Shown: one piece after another, positions 25,869-34,332 of the stretch
Layout of the letters: each line of letters starts with the position of its first letter
Numbering within the stretch: position 1 is the stretch's first letter
Source: UBA4582 sp013204195
Lineage (GTDB): Bacteria > Pseudomonadota > Gammaproteobacteria > Pseudomonadales > Azotimanducaceae
Assembly (NCBI GenBank): GCA_963925735.1
Contig: CAWUUH010000009.1
Span: forward strand, 1-64,000
Direction: 5' to 3'
Length of the DNA: 64,000 nucleotides
The notes under the pieces: model-generated
Told to the model about the DNA's origin: nothing
The model's database searches: none
The model's input: the letters and a program-made list of their open reading frames with translations, nothing else
Position numbers and translations under genes: made by a program

Positions 25869-26597
25869 ATGAACCATGACCCTTTAGCCGAACTCGCAAA
25901 ACTGCGCTTCTACACGACCCCTGGTCACCCTTGCAGTTACCTCGATGATCACGAAGCGACAACGCTGTTTGCAGACCCGCACGCGGAAATTGATACGGCC
26001 ACTTATTCGGCGTTGTCTGCGGTTGGCTTTCGCCGTAGTGGTTCGCATATCTACAGACCCCACTGCCAGGCATGCCAGGCGTGCATTCCAGTCCGTGTCG
26101 TGGTTGCCGACTCGATCCTGAATCGCCGGCAACGGCGAATTTGGAAGAAAAATCAAGATTTGACCGTCAGCGTCGTGCGACCTCGATTGACCTCCGAATA
26201 CTTTACCCTGTATACCCGCTACATCACCCAACGTCACGCTGATGGCGATATGTTCCCAGCAGACGCTGAACAATTCCAATCGTTTCTGGTGGAAGGCCGC
26301 AAGGAAGCACGCTTCGTGGAGTTTCGTTTGCACGGACGGTTGCTGGCGGTTGCCATCAGCGATGAACTCGACAACGCACTATCTGCCGTCTATACCTTTT
26401 TCGCACCCGAAGAAGACCAGCGCAGTCTTGGGACCTTTGCGGTGTTATGGCTCATCGAAGCCGCCCGGAACCAGCAAAAAGACTGGCTGTATCTTGGCTA
26501 CTGGATCAAGGAATGCCAGAAGATGAACTACAAAACCGAATACCATCCAATCGAACTGTATCTCGATAATCGTTGGCTGGCCTTGACGCCCGAATAG
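25869..26597 (+). CDS. bpt: Aspartate/glutamate leucyltransferase Bpt
   Basis: A 242-residue ATE1-like transferase, in bacteria known to attach Leu to N-terminal Asp or Glu. Marks are the CSYLD motif (HPCSYLDDHEATTLFAD), the cluster CQACQACIPVRV, and the C-terminal GYWIKECQKMNYK. It follows aat by 10 bases. Older annotations call this family arginyl-tRNA-protein transferase (ate). Confidence 0.93.
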   Translation: MNHDPLAELAKLRFYTTPGHPCSYLDDHEATTLFADPHAEIDTATYSALSAVGFRRSGSHIYRPHCQACQACIPVRVVVADSILNRRQRRIWKKNQDLTVSVVRPRLTSEYFTLYTRYITQRHADGDMFPADAEQFQSFLVEGRKEARFVEFRLHGRLLAVAISDELDNALSAVYTFFAPEEDQRSLGTFAVLWLIEAARNQQKDWLYLGYWIKECQKMNYKTEYHPIELYLDNRWLALTPE

Positions 26598-26729
26598 ACA
26601 GCGCCAAATGAGTGGTTCGATAATTGAATTCCGACTTTACGAACAATAGCGACAGTGCTTTGCTAAGATCCGGGTTTTCGTGCAAAATGCACGCCTTTTC
26701 AACATGCACTTCGGTACAGAGGACTTAAA

Positions 26730-26945
26730 TTGGCAAAAGAAGAACAGATTCAAATGGTCGGCACGGTAGTTGATACCTTACCGAATACCATGTTCAAGGT
26801 GGAACTGGAGAATGGGCATAAAATTATCGCGCATATCTCCGGAAAAATGCGTAAGAATTACATCAAAATTCTCACTGGCGATAAAGTGAAGGTCGAACTG
26901 ACGCCTTACGATTTGACTAAAGGCCGCATTACTTTCAGAGAATAA
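26730..26945 (+). CDS. infA: Translation initiation factor IF-1 (TTG start)
   Basis: A 71-residue OB-fold factor binding the ribosomal A site during initiation. The whole family sequence is present (GTVVDTLPNTMFKVELENG, then KMRKNYIKILTGDKV, ending GRITFRE). The conserved start MAKEE is encoded from TTG 26730, with AGAGGAC upstream; no ATG is possible there. The stop codon is inside a 14-bp tandem repeat. Order bpt-infA-clpA is standard. Confidence 0.95.
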   Translation: MAKEEQIQMVGTVVDTLPNTMFKVELENGHKIIAHISGKMRKNYIKILTGDKVKVELTPYDLTKGRITFRE

Positions 26946-27000
26946 CTTTCAGAGAATAGCTTGCCGAGAATAACTTTCCGAGAATAACCTTCCGTCAATT
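26931..27000. repeat. 14-bp tandem repeat, 5 copies, spanning the infA stop
   Basis: ACTTTCAGAGAATA at 26931-26944 and 26945-26958 is exact, then GCTTGCCGAGAATA, ACTTTCCGAGAATA and a diverged fifth copy to 27000. The first copy encodes the last IF-1 residues and most of the TAA stop. Confidence 0.92.
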
Positions 27001-27009
27001 ACCTCTGCC

Positions 27010-27027
27010 GGATAGCGACCGCTATCC
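27010..27027. terminator. Hairpin in the infA-clpA gap
   Basis: GGATAGCG and CGCTATCC form a perfect 8-bp arm pair with only AC between them, so in RNA the effective loop is larger. It lies 65 bases after infA. No T-run. The rest of the 338-base gap (26946-27283) holds the repeat above and no gene; I looked for a serine tRNA, which occurs near here in relatives, and found none. Confidence 0.4.
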
Positions 27028-27283
27028 GTATCCTTGCATCTCGTCTTTGCTTGGTATCGCGTATCTATGGGTCACACAGGCCAAGAAACCGACGGACATA
27101 ACCCTCAACTACTACCTTGCTCATATCTACCGCTGGTTTCAGGCTTCGTTCATCAGTGCCCGACACTTGGGGAGGCGCCCGGTGCGATTGCATCCCACCG
27201 CCCCCCCGCGCTTAATCAACAGCTCAGACCTGCCAGCCACCCGCCGATGGCTAACAATGTAGAGGCCTCAGCACATCGGCAAC

Positions 27284-29545
27284 TCAGGCAGATACCGGCT
27301 CATCGATTTCCAGCACCAGATCATCCGCGCGAACCACCACGTGAACCACACCGCCGTTATTCGACAGACGACCGAAGAGAATGTCTTCTGCCAATTCTTT
27401 CTTGATCTTGGACTGAATTAGCCGCTGCATGGGTCTTGCCCCCATGGTCTTGTCATACCCGTGCTCAGCCAACCATGCGCGCGCCTCATCGCTGATTTCC
27501 AACACAACTTTCTTACTATCCAACTGAACCTGAATTTCAACCAGGAACTTATCGACGACCGTTTTAATCACCTCGGGCGACAAGGCATCAAACTGAATAA
27601 TCGAATCCAGACGGTTACGGAACTCTGGTGTGAACATTTTCTTCAACACCTCCATACCGTCGGTAGCATGATCCTGATGGGTAAACCCAATGGAGGATCT
27701 ACCCATTTCCTGGGCGCCAGCATTGGTGGTCATGACGATGATAACATTGCGAAAATCTGCGGCGCGACCGTTGTTATCCGTCAGCGTACCGTGATCCATG
27801 ACCTGCAACAGGAGGTTAAAGACTTCCGGGTGGGCTTTTTCGATTTCATCGAGTAGCAACACACAGTGCGGGTGCTTGGTGACTTGTTCGGTTAACAAGC
27901 CGCCTTGATCAAAGCCTACATATCCAGGAGGCGCACCGATCAAACGAGAAACGGTGTGTCGTTCCATATATTCGGACATATCGAAACGAATCAACTCGAT
28001 ACCCATGATACCGGCAAGCTGTCGACAGACTTCGGTCTTGCCAACCCCGGTTGGGCCGGCAAACAGAAAGGAACCAATGGGCTTATCACTGTCCTTTAGG
28101 CCCGCCCTTGATAGCTTGATGGCACCCGACAAGGTGTTAATAGCCTCGTCTTGACCAAAAATAACCATCTTAAGATTAGTCTCAAGATCTTTTAGCGCTT
28201 TTTTATCTGAAGATGACACCGTATTTGGCGGTATGCGCGCAATCTTGGCCACCATTTTCTCAACGTCACTGACATTGATCACTTTCTTACGCTTGTTGGC
28301 TGGCTGTATTTGCTGAAAAGCCCCTGCCTCGTCGATAATATCGATTGCCTTGTCAGGCATAAACCGATCATTGATATAGCGGTCAGCCAATTCCGCCGCC
28401 ACGCGTAAAGCCTTATCCGTATACTTGAGGTTATGGTGCTCTTCGAACCGCGATTTCAAGCCTTTCAGGATCTGGTAGGTATCTTCCACGCTAGGTTCAG
28501 TCACATCGATTTTCTGAAATCGGCGTGATAGCGCCCGGTCTTTATCAAAAATGCCACGGTATTCTTGATAGGTTGTTGACCCCATGCAACGAAGGTCTCC
28601 TGACGCCAACAACGGCTTGAGTAAGTTAGAAGCGTCCATCACTCCGCCAGATGCCGCACCGGCGCCAATGATCGTATGAATTTCATCAATAAAGAGAATT
28701 TGGTTTTGCTTTTTGGTTAACTCAGCCAGAAGGTTTTTCAGGCGCTTTTCGAAGTCACCACGATACTTAGTCCCGGCCAGAAGCGCACCGAGATCCAGCG
28801 AGTAGACGACACTATCTTTGATGACATCAGGTACTTTGCCATCAACGATCATCTTTGCCAAACCTTCAGCGATGGCCGTCTTACCAACACCAGACTCACC
28901 AACCAGCAAGGGATTGTTCTTGCGTCGACGAGACAGCGTCTGGATGACCCGCTCTATCTCGTCCTGCCGACCTACCAGGGGATCGATCAAACCCTTGCGT
29001 GCTTGTTCGTTGAGATTGCTTGCAAATTGCTCCAACGAACTGGGCGCCTTTTCCTCAGCGCTGCCGTTTTCATTGACCTGCTCCGCGGAATCAACATCCT
29101 CTTGGCCAGCGACTTTAGGTGTCCCGTGCGCGATGAAATTCACCACATCAATTCGATTAACTTCCTGTTGCTTGAGAATATAAACCGCATGACTTTCCTG
29201 TTCGCTGAAAATCGCGACTAGCACGCTGGCCCCGGTAACCTCCTTTCGACCGGACGACTGCACATGAAACACGGCTCGCTGAAGAACACGCTGAAATCCG
29301 AGTGTCGGTTGAGTCTCGCGATCGGTCTCGCTCGCAGGAATGAGCGGCGTAGTCGCATCCAAAAAATCCTGCAACTCTTTGCGTAAAGTCTCTAGGTCAG
29401 CACCACATGCGCGCAACACCTCTACGGCGACGGCATTGTCCAGCAGCGCCAACAACAAATGCTCCACTGACATCAACTCATGACGCTTGGCGCGGGCGTC
29501 CTTGAACGCTAAATTCAATGTTACTTCGAGGTCTCTACTAAGCAT
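27284..29545 (-). CDS. clpA: ATP-dependent protease ATPase subunit ClpA
   Basis: A 753-residue HSP100 unfoldase that feeds ClpP. The N-domain (residues 1-145) that binds ClpS is intact. Two AAA+ modules follow: D1 Walker A GESGVGKTAIAEGL near 215 and D2 Walker A GPTGVGKTEVCRQL near 495. The D2 region has a ClpP-docking IGF loop in SSIGFTHQD. Start ATG 29545 with AGGAAAAG upstream. It is separated from clpS by 289 bases rich in repeats, so it may have its own promoter. Confidence 0.95.
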   Translation of the reverse strand: MLSRDLEVTLNLAFKDARAKRHELMSVEHLLLALLDNAVAVEVLRACGADLETLRKELQDFLDATTPLIPASETDRETQPTLGFQRVLQRAVFHVQSSGRKEVTGASVLVAIFSEQESHAVYILKQQEVNRIDVVNFIAHGTPKVAGQEDVDSAEQVNENGSAEEKAPSSLEQFASNLNEQARKGLIDPLVGRQDEIERVIQTLSRRRKNNPLLVGESGVGKTAIAEGLAKMIVDGKVPDVIKDSVVYSLDLGALLAGTKYRGDFEKRLKNLLAELTKKQNQILFIDEIHTIIGAGAASGGVMDASNLLKPLLASGDLRCMGSTTYQEYRGIFDKDRALSRRFQKIDVTEPSVEDTYQILKGLKSRFEEHHNLKYTDKALRVAAELADRYINDRFMPDKAIDIIDEAGAFQQIQPANKRKKVINVSDVEKMVAKIARIPPNTVSSSDKKALKDLETNLKMVIFGQDEAINTLSGAIKLSRAGLKDSDKPIGSFLFAGPTGVGKTEVCRQLAGIMGIELIRFDMSEYMERHTVSRLIGAPPGYVGFDQGGLLTEQVTKHPHCVLLLDEIEKAHPEVFNLLLQVMDHGTLTDNNGRAADFRNVIIVMTTNAGAQEMGRSSIGFTHQDHATDGMEVLKKMFTPEFRNRLDSIIQFDALSPEVIKTVVDKFLVEIQVQLDSKKVVLEISDEARAWLAEHGYDKTMGARPMQRLIQSKIKKELAEDILFGRLSNNGGVVHVVVRADDLVLEIDEPVSA

Positions 29546-29670
29546 TTACTTTTCCTGATTAAGACTTTCTCAGCCCTACTGGGCCATTGACCGGTTTGTG
29601 CCTGGCTACCCAACAACAGGTGAGCCTAGGGCTTTAGCACCGACGTTAGGCGCTATGCACTTTTAAATTC

Positions 29671-29785
29671 TTGTACTTTCTGCTTTCTGCTCTGAACGTT
29701 CTACGTTCTACTTTGTACTTTGTACTTCTCAATAGCACTTGTTCTTTCAAAACTTGTTCTTTCAAACTTGTTCTTTCAAAACTTG
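29671..29785. repeat. Heptad doublets and a 14/15-bp repeat in the clpS-clpA gap
   Basis: Successive 7-bp doublets occur at 29675-29730 (CTTTCTG twice, ACGTTCT twice, ACTTTGT twice). Then ACTTGTTCTTTCAAA at 29737-29751, a 14-base copy at 29752-29765, and again 15 bases at 29766-29780. On the clpS-clpA transcript these are A/G-rich. The remainder of the 289-base gap (29546-29834) shows no gene. Confidence 0.88.
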
Positions 29786-29834
29786 AATTTCCGCTCAAGA
29801 TCATTTCTATCAGGCATTGGCAGGGAACCACAGT

Positions 29835-30260
29835 TCAATCATCTACCGCCTCGACATCAGACACCAACGGGTGCTGGCTGTCTTGCGCGAATTGATTGAC
29901 CTGAGCCGACTTGGTCTCAGCAATATCCCGGGTATAAATCCCACAGGTTGCTCGACCCGCCGTATGTACTATCAACATAATCTGAGTGGCCTTCTCTCGG
30001 TTCATCGCAAAGAATGTTTGCAGAACCTCTATGACAAATTCCATCGGGGTATAATCGTCATTTAGCAAAACCACCTTGTACATTGCCGGCGACTTCAATT
30101 GCGGCTTGGCCCGTTCGACCACGGTATCTATGCCGCGGTGATTGCCATCCTGATCGCCGTCATCGCTACTGTTAGTCGGCCCCGCTACTTCCCGCAACAA
30201 CCGAATTGGCGATAAAACGTCTTGTGATAGGTTTACCTGGATATCATCTACCTTACTCAT
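29835..30260 (-). CDS. clpS: ClpS adaptor with extended N-terminus
   Basis: A 141-residue N-recognin that brings N-degron substrates to ClpA. The core is classic: YKVVLLNDDYTPMEFVIEVL, then LIVHTAGRATCGIYTRDIAETK. About 58 residues precede the core, roughly 33 more than in E. coli ClpS; this tail is polar with SSDDGDQDGN in it. The flexible N-terminal tail of ClpS is known to enter ClpA, so a longer tail may alter this. ATG 30260. Confidence 0.92.
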   Translation of the reverse strand: MSKVDDIQVNLSQDVLSPIRLLREVAGPTNSSDDGDQDGNHRGIDTVVERAKPQLKSPAMYKVVLLNDDYTPMEFVIEVLQTFFAMNREKATQIMLIVHTAGRATCGIYTRDIAETKSAQVNQFAQDSQHPLVSDVEAVDD

Positions 30261-30744
30261 GCCACTCTTAGTCCATAACGACGCGGATCATCTTCTCGAC
30301 AGATATCTGTCGATAGCTATATCTTTCCATTCCAGCAGAAAATCGGCTGGGATAAAACCATTTCTTTGTAGGGTGATTTCAAAAAGGACTGCAATTGCCT
30401 AGTGACAGAGATATGGCGGTTTTTCTAAATTAATCAAGGGGTTTGCACTTAACGAATCACGAATTGACAAAAATAGAACCGCGCTAGGCCCCAGGCCCAA
30501 TGAATAGGGATCCTCACACAGCTATCATTAGCTGCCGGCGGCGCAGCATCGTCAACACACAAACGGAATCTACCACAGCTAAAAATATTTCGGGTCGATC
30601 GGCCCATTCGGGTGGACTGTACATGGCTAACTCGCGCGCTTAAAAAACCGCTGATAACCACCGGCTAAAGACGCTATCATTGATACTCAACCTAACTTTG
30701 AACTATTCGATGCCAGGCCCCCAACCGATCATCAGCGTACACTC
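30261..30744. other. Gene-free divergent region clpS / rluE
   Basis: 484 bases. cspD, and then icd, are expected here by comparison with Pseudomonas but are absent. No open frame with recognisable family features. Contains the palindrome at 30296-30313 and must hold promoters for both sides. Confidence 0.55.
30296..30313. promoter_or_regulatory. 18-bp perfect palindrome upstream of clpS
   Basis: TCGACAGATATCTGTCGA is a full dyad 36 bases before the clpS ATG. It could be an operator for a dimeric repressor over the clpS promoter or leader. No matching second copy noticed in the window. Confidence 0.4.
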
Positions 30745-31287
30745 ATGTCGATCCTGATCGTCTTTAACAAGCCCTTTGACGTCCTCAGTCAGTTTCGGCC
30801 CATTGAGGGTCGATCGACGCTGAAGGACTTTATCAATGTGCCCGCTGTTTATCCCGCTGGGCGACTTGACCGAGACTCGGAGGGGCTGCTGTTGCTCACC
30901 GATGATGGACAGCTACAAGCTCGAATCAGCAATCCCCGCTTCAAACTCGCGAAGACCTATTGGGCCCAGGTTGAGGGCACTATTACACCACAAGCGCTGG
31001 CCAAACTGTGCAAGGGCGTCCTGTTGAAGGATGGAATGACTCGCCCAGCTGATGCCAGACTACTCGCGTCTGAACCCCTACCGCCTCGTGAGCCGCCCAT
31101 TAGGGAACGAAAACATATTCCCACATCCTGGATCGCCTTGACCATTCGAGAAGGCCGAAATCGGCAAGTTAGACGCATGACGGCGGCCGTCGGCTTCCCG
31201 ACTCTGCGCCTGTATCGCTATCAAATTGGCGACTGGACAACGGACGGCATTGCGGTGGGCAGCCATCAACAGCTCACCGTAACTTAA
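30745..31287 (+). CDS. rluE: 23S rRNA pseudouridine synthase, RluE type
   Basis: A 180-residue RsuA-family pseudouridine synthase without the S4 domain, as in RluE, which modifies U2457 of 23S rRNA. The catalytic Asp is in AGRLDRDSEGLLLLTDDG, followed by LAKTYWAQVEG and the family motif REGRNRQVRRMTAAVG. ATG 30745. Convergent with moaE. Confidence 0.92.
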   Translation: MSILIVFNKPFDVLSQFRPIEGRSTLKDFINVPAVYPAGRLDRDSEGLLLLTDDGQLQARISNPRFKLAKTYWAQVEGTITPQALAKLCKGVLLKDGMTRPADARLLASEPLPPREPPIRERKHIPTSWIALTIREGRNRQVRRMTAAVGFPTLRLYRYQIGDWTTDGIAVGSHQQLTVT

Positions 31288-31292
31288 TTAAC

Positions 31293-31760
31293 TCAACCTT
31301 GTGTTGAGCGCCAGGTGTTGGCCGTTTCGACATCACTATCTCGCGTAGTGAGCCAGCGGGGCCCGTCTACGGATTGCTCTTTCTTCCAGAACGCGGCTCG
31401 AGTCTTGAGAAAGTCGATAATGTATTCACAGGCATTAAATGCGTCGCCCCGATGTAGGCTCGCAACGCCAACAAAGACGATGGGCTCTGAGGGCAACAAT
31501 TCACCCACCCGATGGATCACAGTGACCGCCAGAACCTGCCAGCGCTCGCCGGCCTCAGTGATAATTTGCGCAATCTGCTTCTCGGTCATGCCCGGGTAAT
31601 GCTCCAAAAACAGGCCGCTGACGCCAGCGTTTTCGTTAATGTCACGTACCAGTCCCGTAAAACTCGTAATCGCGCCCACCTGATTCGAGACTCGCCCCAA
31701 CTCCCGGGTTTCATCTCCTACGTCAAATACCGCTGTCTGAACGCTGATTCTGGTCTGCAT
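31293..31760 (-). CDS. moaE: Molybdopterin synthase catalytic subunit MoaE
   Basis: A 155-residue large subunit that inserts two sulfurs from MoaD into precursor Z. Marks: GAITSFTGLVRD, LFLEHYPGMTEKQI, HRVGELLPSEPIVFVGVAS, and FWKKEQ near the C-terminus with the catalytic Lys. ATG 31760 is two bases after the moaD stop; an adjacent GTG at 31763 is possible. Confidence 0.94.
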   Translation of the reverse strand: MQTRISVQTAVFDVGDETRELGRVSNQVGAITSFTGLVRDINENAGVSGLFLEHYPGMTEKQIAQIITEAGERWQVLAVTVIHRVGELLPSEPIVFVGVASLHRGDAFNACEYIIDFLKTRAAFWKKEQSVDGPRWLTTRDSDVETANTWRSTQG

Positions 31761-31762
31761 CA

Positions 31763-32014
31763 CTAGCCGCCGGTTACAGGAGGAAAGAAGGCCACTTCGT
31801 CGCCGGCATGGATGAAATGTTGATAATCCACCATCGTCTGATTCACCGCCACCAACGTGTTCTCACGATTCAATGCCTCGGACCACTTGGCGCCGTGACT
31901 TTCGACCAGTGACTTGACCAGATCGGCCACCGTCGATGCGCCATCAATCGTCACCTCAACTTCAGTCAAACCTAGATCCTCACGGATACTGGCAAAAAAC
32001 ATTACTTTAACCAT
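31763..32014 (-). CDS. moaD: Molybdopterin synthase sulfur carrier MoaD
   Basis: An 83-residue beta-grasp ubiquitin-like carrier ending in the required Gly-Gly (FFPPVTGG). ATG 32014 starts VKVMFFASIREDLG, the family N-terminus; the frame is open further upstream within moaC, but that is out of family range. It overlaps the moaC end by 8 bases. Confidence 0.93.
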   Translation of the reverse strand: MVKVMFFASIREDLGLTEVEVTIDGASTVADLVKSLVESHGAKWSEALNRENTLVAVNQTMVDYQHFIHAGDEVAFFPPVTGG

Positions 32015-32495
32015 TGGCCTGCCAATCTCCTGATTTCCCGCCTGACTTTGCCAGGACTCTGATACCGTTAATCTCCATGGTTTTGTCAACCGCCTTACAC
32101 ATGTCAAACACCGTCAGGGCGGCGACCGACGCTGCCGTCAAGGCCTCCATCTCAACGCCGGTCTGACCGCTGAGTTTGCAGGTCGCCTGAATCAGGACTC
32201 GGTTTTGTCCGGCATCGATGTCAAATTCAACGGCTACCGAGCTTAAGGCCAAGGGATGACACAATGGGATCAGATCAGCGCACTTCTTGGCCGCCTGAAT
32301 ACCAGCGATTCGCGCCACGGCTAAAACATCGCCTTTCTTGTGCCCGCCCGCCTGAATCAATGCCAGTGTCGCAGCCTGCATGCTGATGCTCGCCTCGGCG
32401 ACAGCGACTCGCGTTGTGACTTTTTTCTCGCTGATATCTACCATGCGAGCGTTACCTGCGGCGTCGAGATGGGTCAATTGATTGGCTTCGACCAT
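32007..32495 (-). CDS. moaC: Cyclic pyranopterin monophosphate synthase MoaC
   Basis: A 162-residue enzyme that rearranges the MoaA product to cyclic pyranopterin. Family marks are NQLTHLDAAGNARMVDIS, KKCADLIPLCHPLALSS, GVEMEALTAASVAALT and the closing KSGGKSG. First gene of moaCDE. moaA is not in the window, so the first step is encoded elsewhere. Confidence 0.95.
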   Translation of the reverse strand: MVEANQLTHLDAAGNARMVDISEKKVTTRVAVAEASISMQAATLALIQAGGHKKGDVLAVARIAGIQAAKKCADLIPLCHPLALSSVAVEFDIDAGQNRVLIQATCKLSGQTGVEMEALTAASVAALTVFDMCKAVDKTMEINGIRVLAKSGGKSGDWQANG

Positions 32496-32602
32496 GGCTA
32501 ATATCCAGTTGATTTATTCGAGTTGGATCGCGTTACACTATCTATTGAAACTGAGGTTGCCACAGGCACAGCCAAGGGTCACCCAAAAAAGGAGTCTATT
32601 CT

Positions 32603-33043
32603 ATGGCTTGGCCGCCGCATATAACAGTCGCAACCATCGTTAAAGACGCTGATCGTTACCTCATGGTCGAAGAATGGGTTGCTGGCGAGTTGGTTTTGAA
32701 CCAACCTGCCGGACACCTTGAGCCCAATGAAACGCTGCACGCTGCAGCCTTACGCGAAACCCTCGAGGAGACCGCTTGGCAAGTGCAACTCATCAGTCTC
32801 ACCGGTATTTATCACTACTACGCGGCCAATGTCGATATCGTTTATCAGCGCCTGACATTTGCGGCGACGCCTTTGCACCTGACGTCTGCGCCACTTGATG
32901 CTGACATCCACAGTGTTCAATGGCTCACCCTCGACACTATTCGCCAGCGACGTTTGCGCAGCCCTTTGGTTCTGCAGTGTATTGAGGACCATGAGGCGGG
33001 CCAATCGGCACCACTAGATTTTATCAAGCACCTGAACGCATAG
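32603..33043 (+). CDS. nudJ: NUDIX phosphatase NudJ-like
   Basis: A 146-residue NUDIX hydrolase. The NUDIX box is seen as GHLEPNETLHAAALRETLEE. Its place immediately upstream of mnmA matches ymfB/nudJ in E. coli, whose product hydrolyses HMP-PP and nucleotide di- and triphosphates. AAAAAGGAG lies upstream of ATG 32603. It is divergent from moaC with a 107-base gap. Confidence 0.88.
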   Translation: MAWPPHITVATIVKDADRYLMVEEWVAGELVLNQPAGHLEPNETLHAAALRETLEETAWQVQLISLTGIYHYYAANVDIVYQRLTFAATPLHLTSAPLDADIHSVQWLTLDTIRQRRLRSPLVLQCIEDHEAGQSAPLDFIKHLNA

Positions 33044-33207
33044 GCGCCAGCTCAAATTTTCGTCTTATCAGCCCCCTATCTGCAGCTCTGCCTGCAAGGA
33101 AGGCACATCGATTTGCCAAACCGCTGACTCAACCATAGATGTCAGAGGGCTGCTGACGTAAAATAATCTTCGTATCCGATTTATCATTAAAAGGCCGATT
33201 CGACCTT

Positions 33208-34332
33208 ATGCAGTACCCACGACTCAATAGATCCGTTGCAGACACTACGGTAATAGTCGGCATGTCTGGCGGTGTCGACTCCTCCGTCGCCGCCCTGCTG
33301 CTGCGCGACGCTGGCTTTCGGGTCGAGGGTCTGTTTATGAAAAACTGGGAAGAAGATGACGGCAGTGAGTACTGCACCGCCCGCGAGGATCTCGAAGACG
33401 CCCGCCAGGTTTGCGACCGATTAGGCATCAAGCTCCATGAAGCGAATTTTGCTGCCGAATACTGGGATAACGTGTTCGCGCATTTCCTGAGCGAATATCA
33501 ACAAGGACGGACGCCAAATCCAGATATTCTCTGCAACCGTGAAATCAAATTTAAAGTGTTTCTTGAATATGCCCAGGTATTGGGCGCAGAACTGATTGCC
33601 ACCGGGCACTATGCGCGCCTTGAACATGGTGAAAACGAAACGCGCCTGCTGAAAGCAGTCGATGGCAACAAAGATCAAAGCTATTTTCTGCAGTCCGTGG
33701 CCGGTAGCCAATTCAGACACTGCCTGTTTCCTCTGGGCGAACTCGAAAAAACCGAGGTCAGGCGAATCGCCGAAGCCCATGACCTGGTGACCTTTGACAA
33801 GAAGGACTCAACGGGCATCTGCTTTATTGGTGAGCGCCGATTTAAAGACTTCCTCGAGCAATATCTACCGGCCCAGCCAGGCGACATCAGAGATCTGGAC
33901 AACCACATACTGGGCCAGCACCAGGGCCTGATGTATTACACCCTTGGCCAACGCCAAGGGCTGGGCATTGGCGGCGTACAAAAAGCCGCTGAGGCACCCT
34001 GGTATGTGGTCGAGAAAGACCTGACTGGCAATATTCTACGGGTCGCCCAGGGAAACAGCCACGACGCGCTGTATTGTCGCGCCCTCGCCTGTGCCAATAT
34101 TCAATGGGTCAACGATCCGCCGGTGCTACCCTGCCAATTAGCCGTTAAGGTGCGTTATCGCCAGGCTGATCAGGTCGCGATGTTGGCAGCGACCGACGCG
34201 GGCTACAGTGTGGTGTTCGATACGCCCCAGCGGGCCGTCACTCCTGGCCAATGGGTGTGCTTTTATCAAGCTGATGTGTGCCTCGGCGGAGGCATTATTG
34301 ACTCGACGACGCCCTTGGCGCCTTCCCATTGA
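33208..34332 (+). CDS. mnmA: tRNA-specific 2-thiouridylase MnmA
   Basis: A 374-residue enzyme forming s2U34 in tRNAs for Glu, Gln and Lys with sulfur from TusE. PP-loop GMSGGVDSSVAAL near residue 20. The two catalytic cysteines are in NPDILCNREIKF and STGICFIGERRF. C-terminal domains complete. ATG 33208. It overlaps hflD by four bases. Confidence 0.95.
   Translation: MQYPRLNRSVADTTVIVGMSGGVDSSVAALLLRDAGFRVEGLFMKNWEEDDGSEYCTAREDLEDARQVCDRLGIKLHEANFAAEYWDNVFAHFLSEYQQGRTPNPDILCNREIKFKVFLEYAQVLGAELIATGHYARLEHGENETRLLKAVDGNKDQSYFLQSVAGSQFRHCLFPLGELEKTEVRRIAEAHDLVTFDKKDSTGICFIGERRFKDFLEQYLPAQPGDIRDLDNHILGQHQGLMYYTLGQRQGLGIGGVQKAAEAPWYVVEKDLTGNILRVAQGNSHDALYCRALACANIQWVNDPPVLPCQLAVKVRYRQADQVAMLAATDAGYSVVFDTPQRAVTPGQWVCFYQADVCLGGGIIDSTTPLAPSH

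Noticed and set aside
26946..27283. tRNA gene between infA and clpA, as in some relatives
   Set aside because: No cloverleaf, T-loop (GTTCGAATC-like) or acceptor pairing found on either strand.
27034..27405. Open frames overlapping the clpA end
   Set aside because: Shadows of clpA and intergenic sequence without family features.
32496..32602. Molybdenum cofactor riboswitch before moaC
   Set aside because: The gap is too short for the known motif and shows no matching structure.
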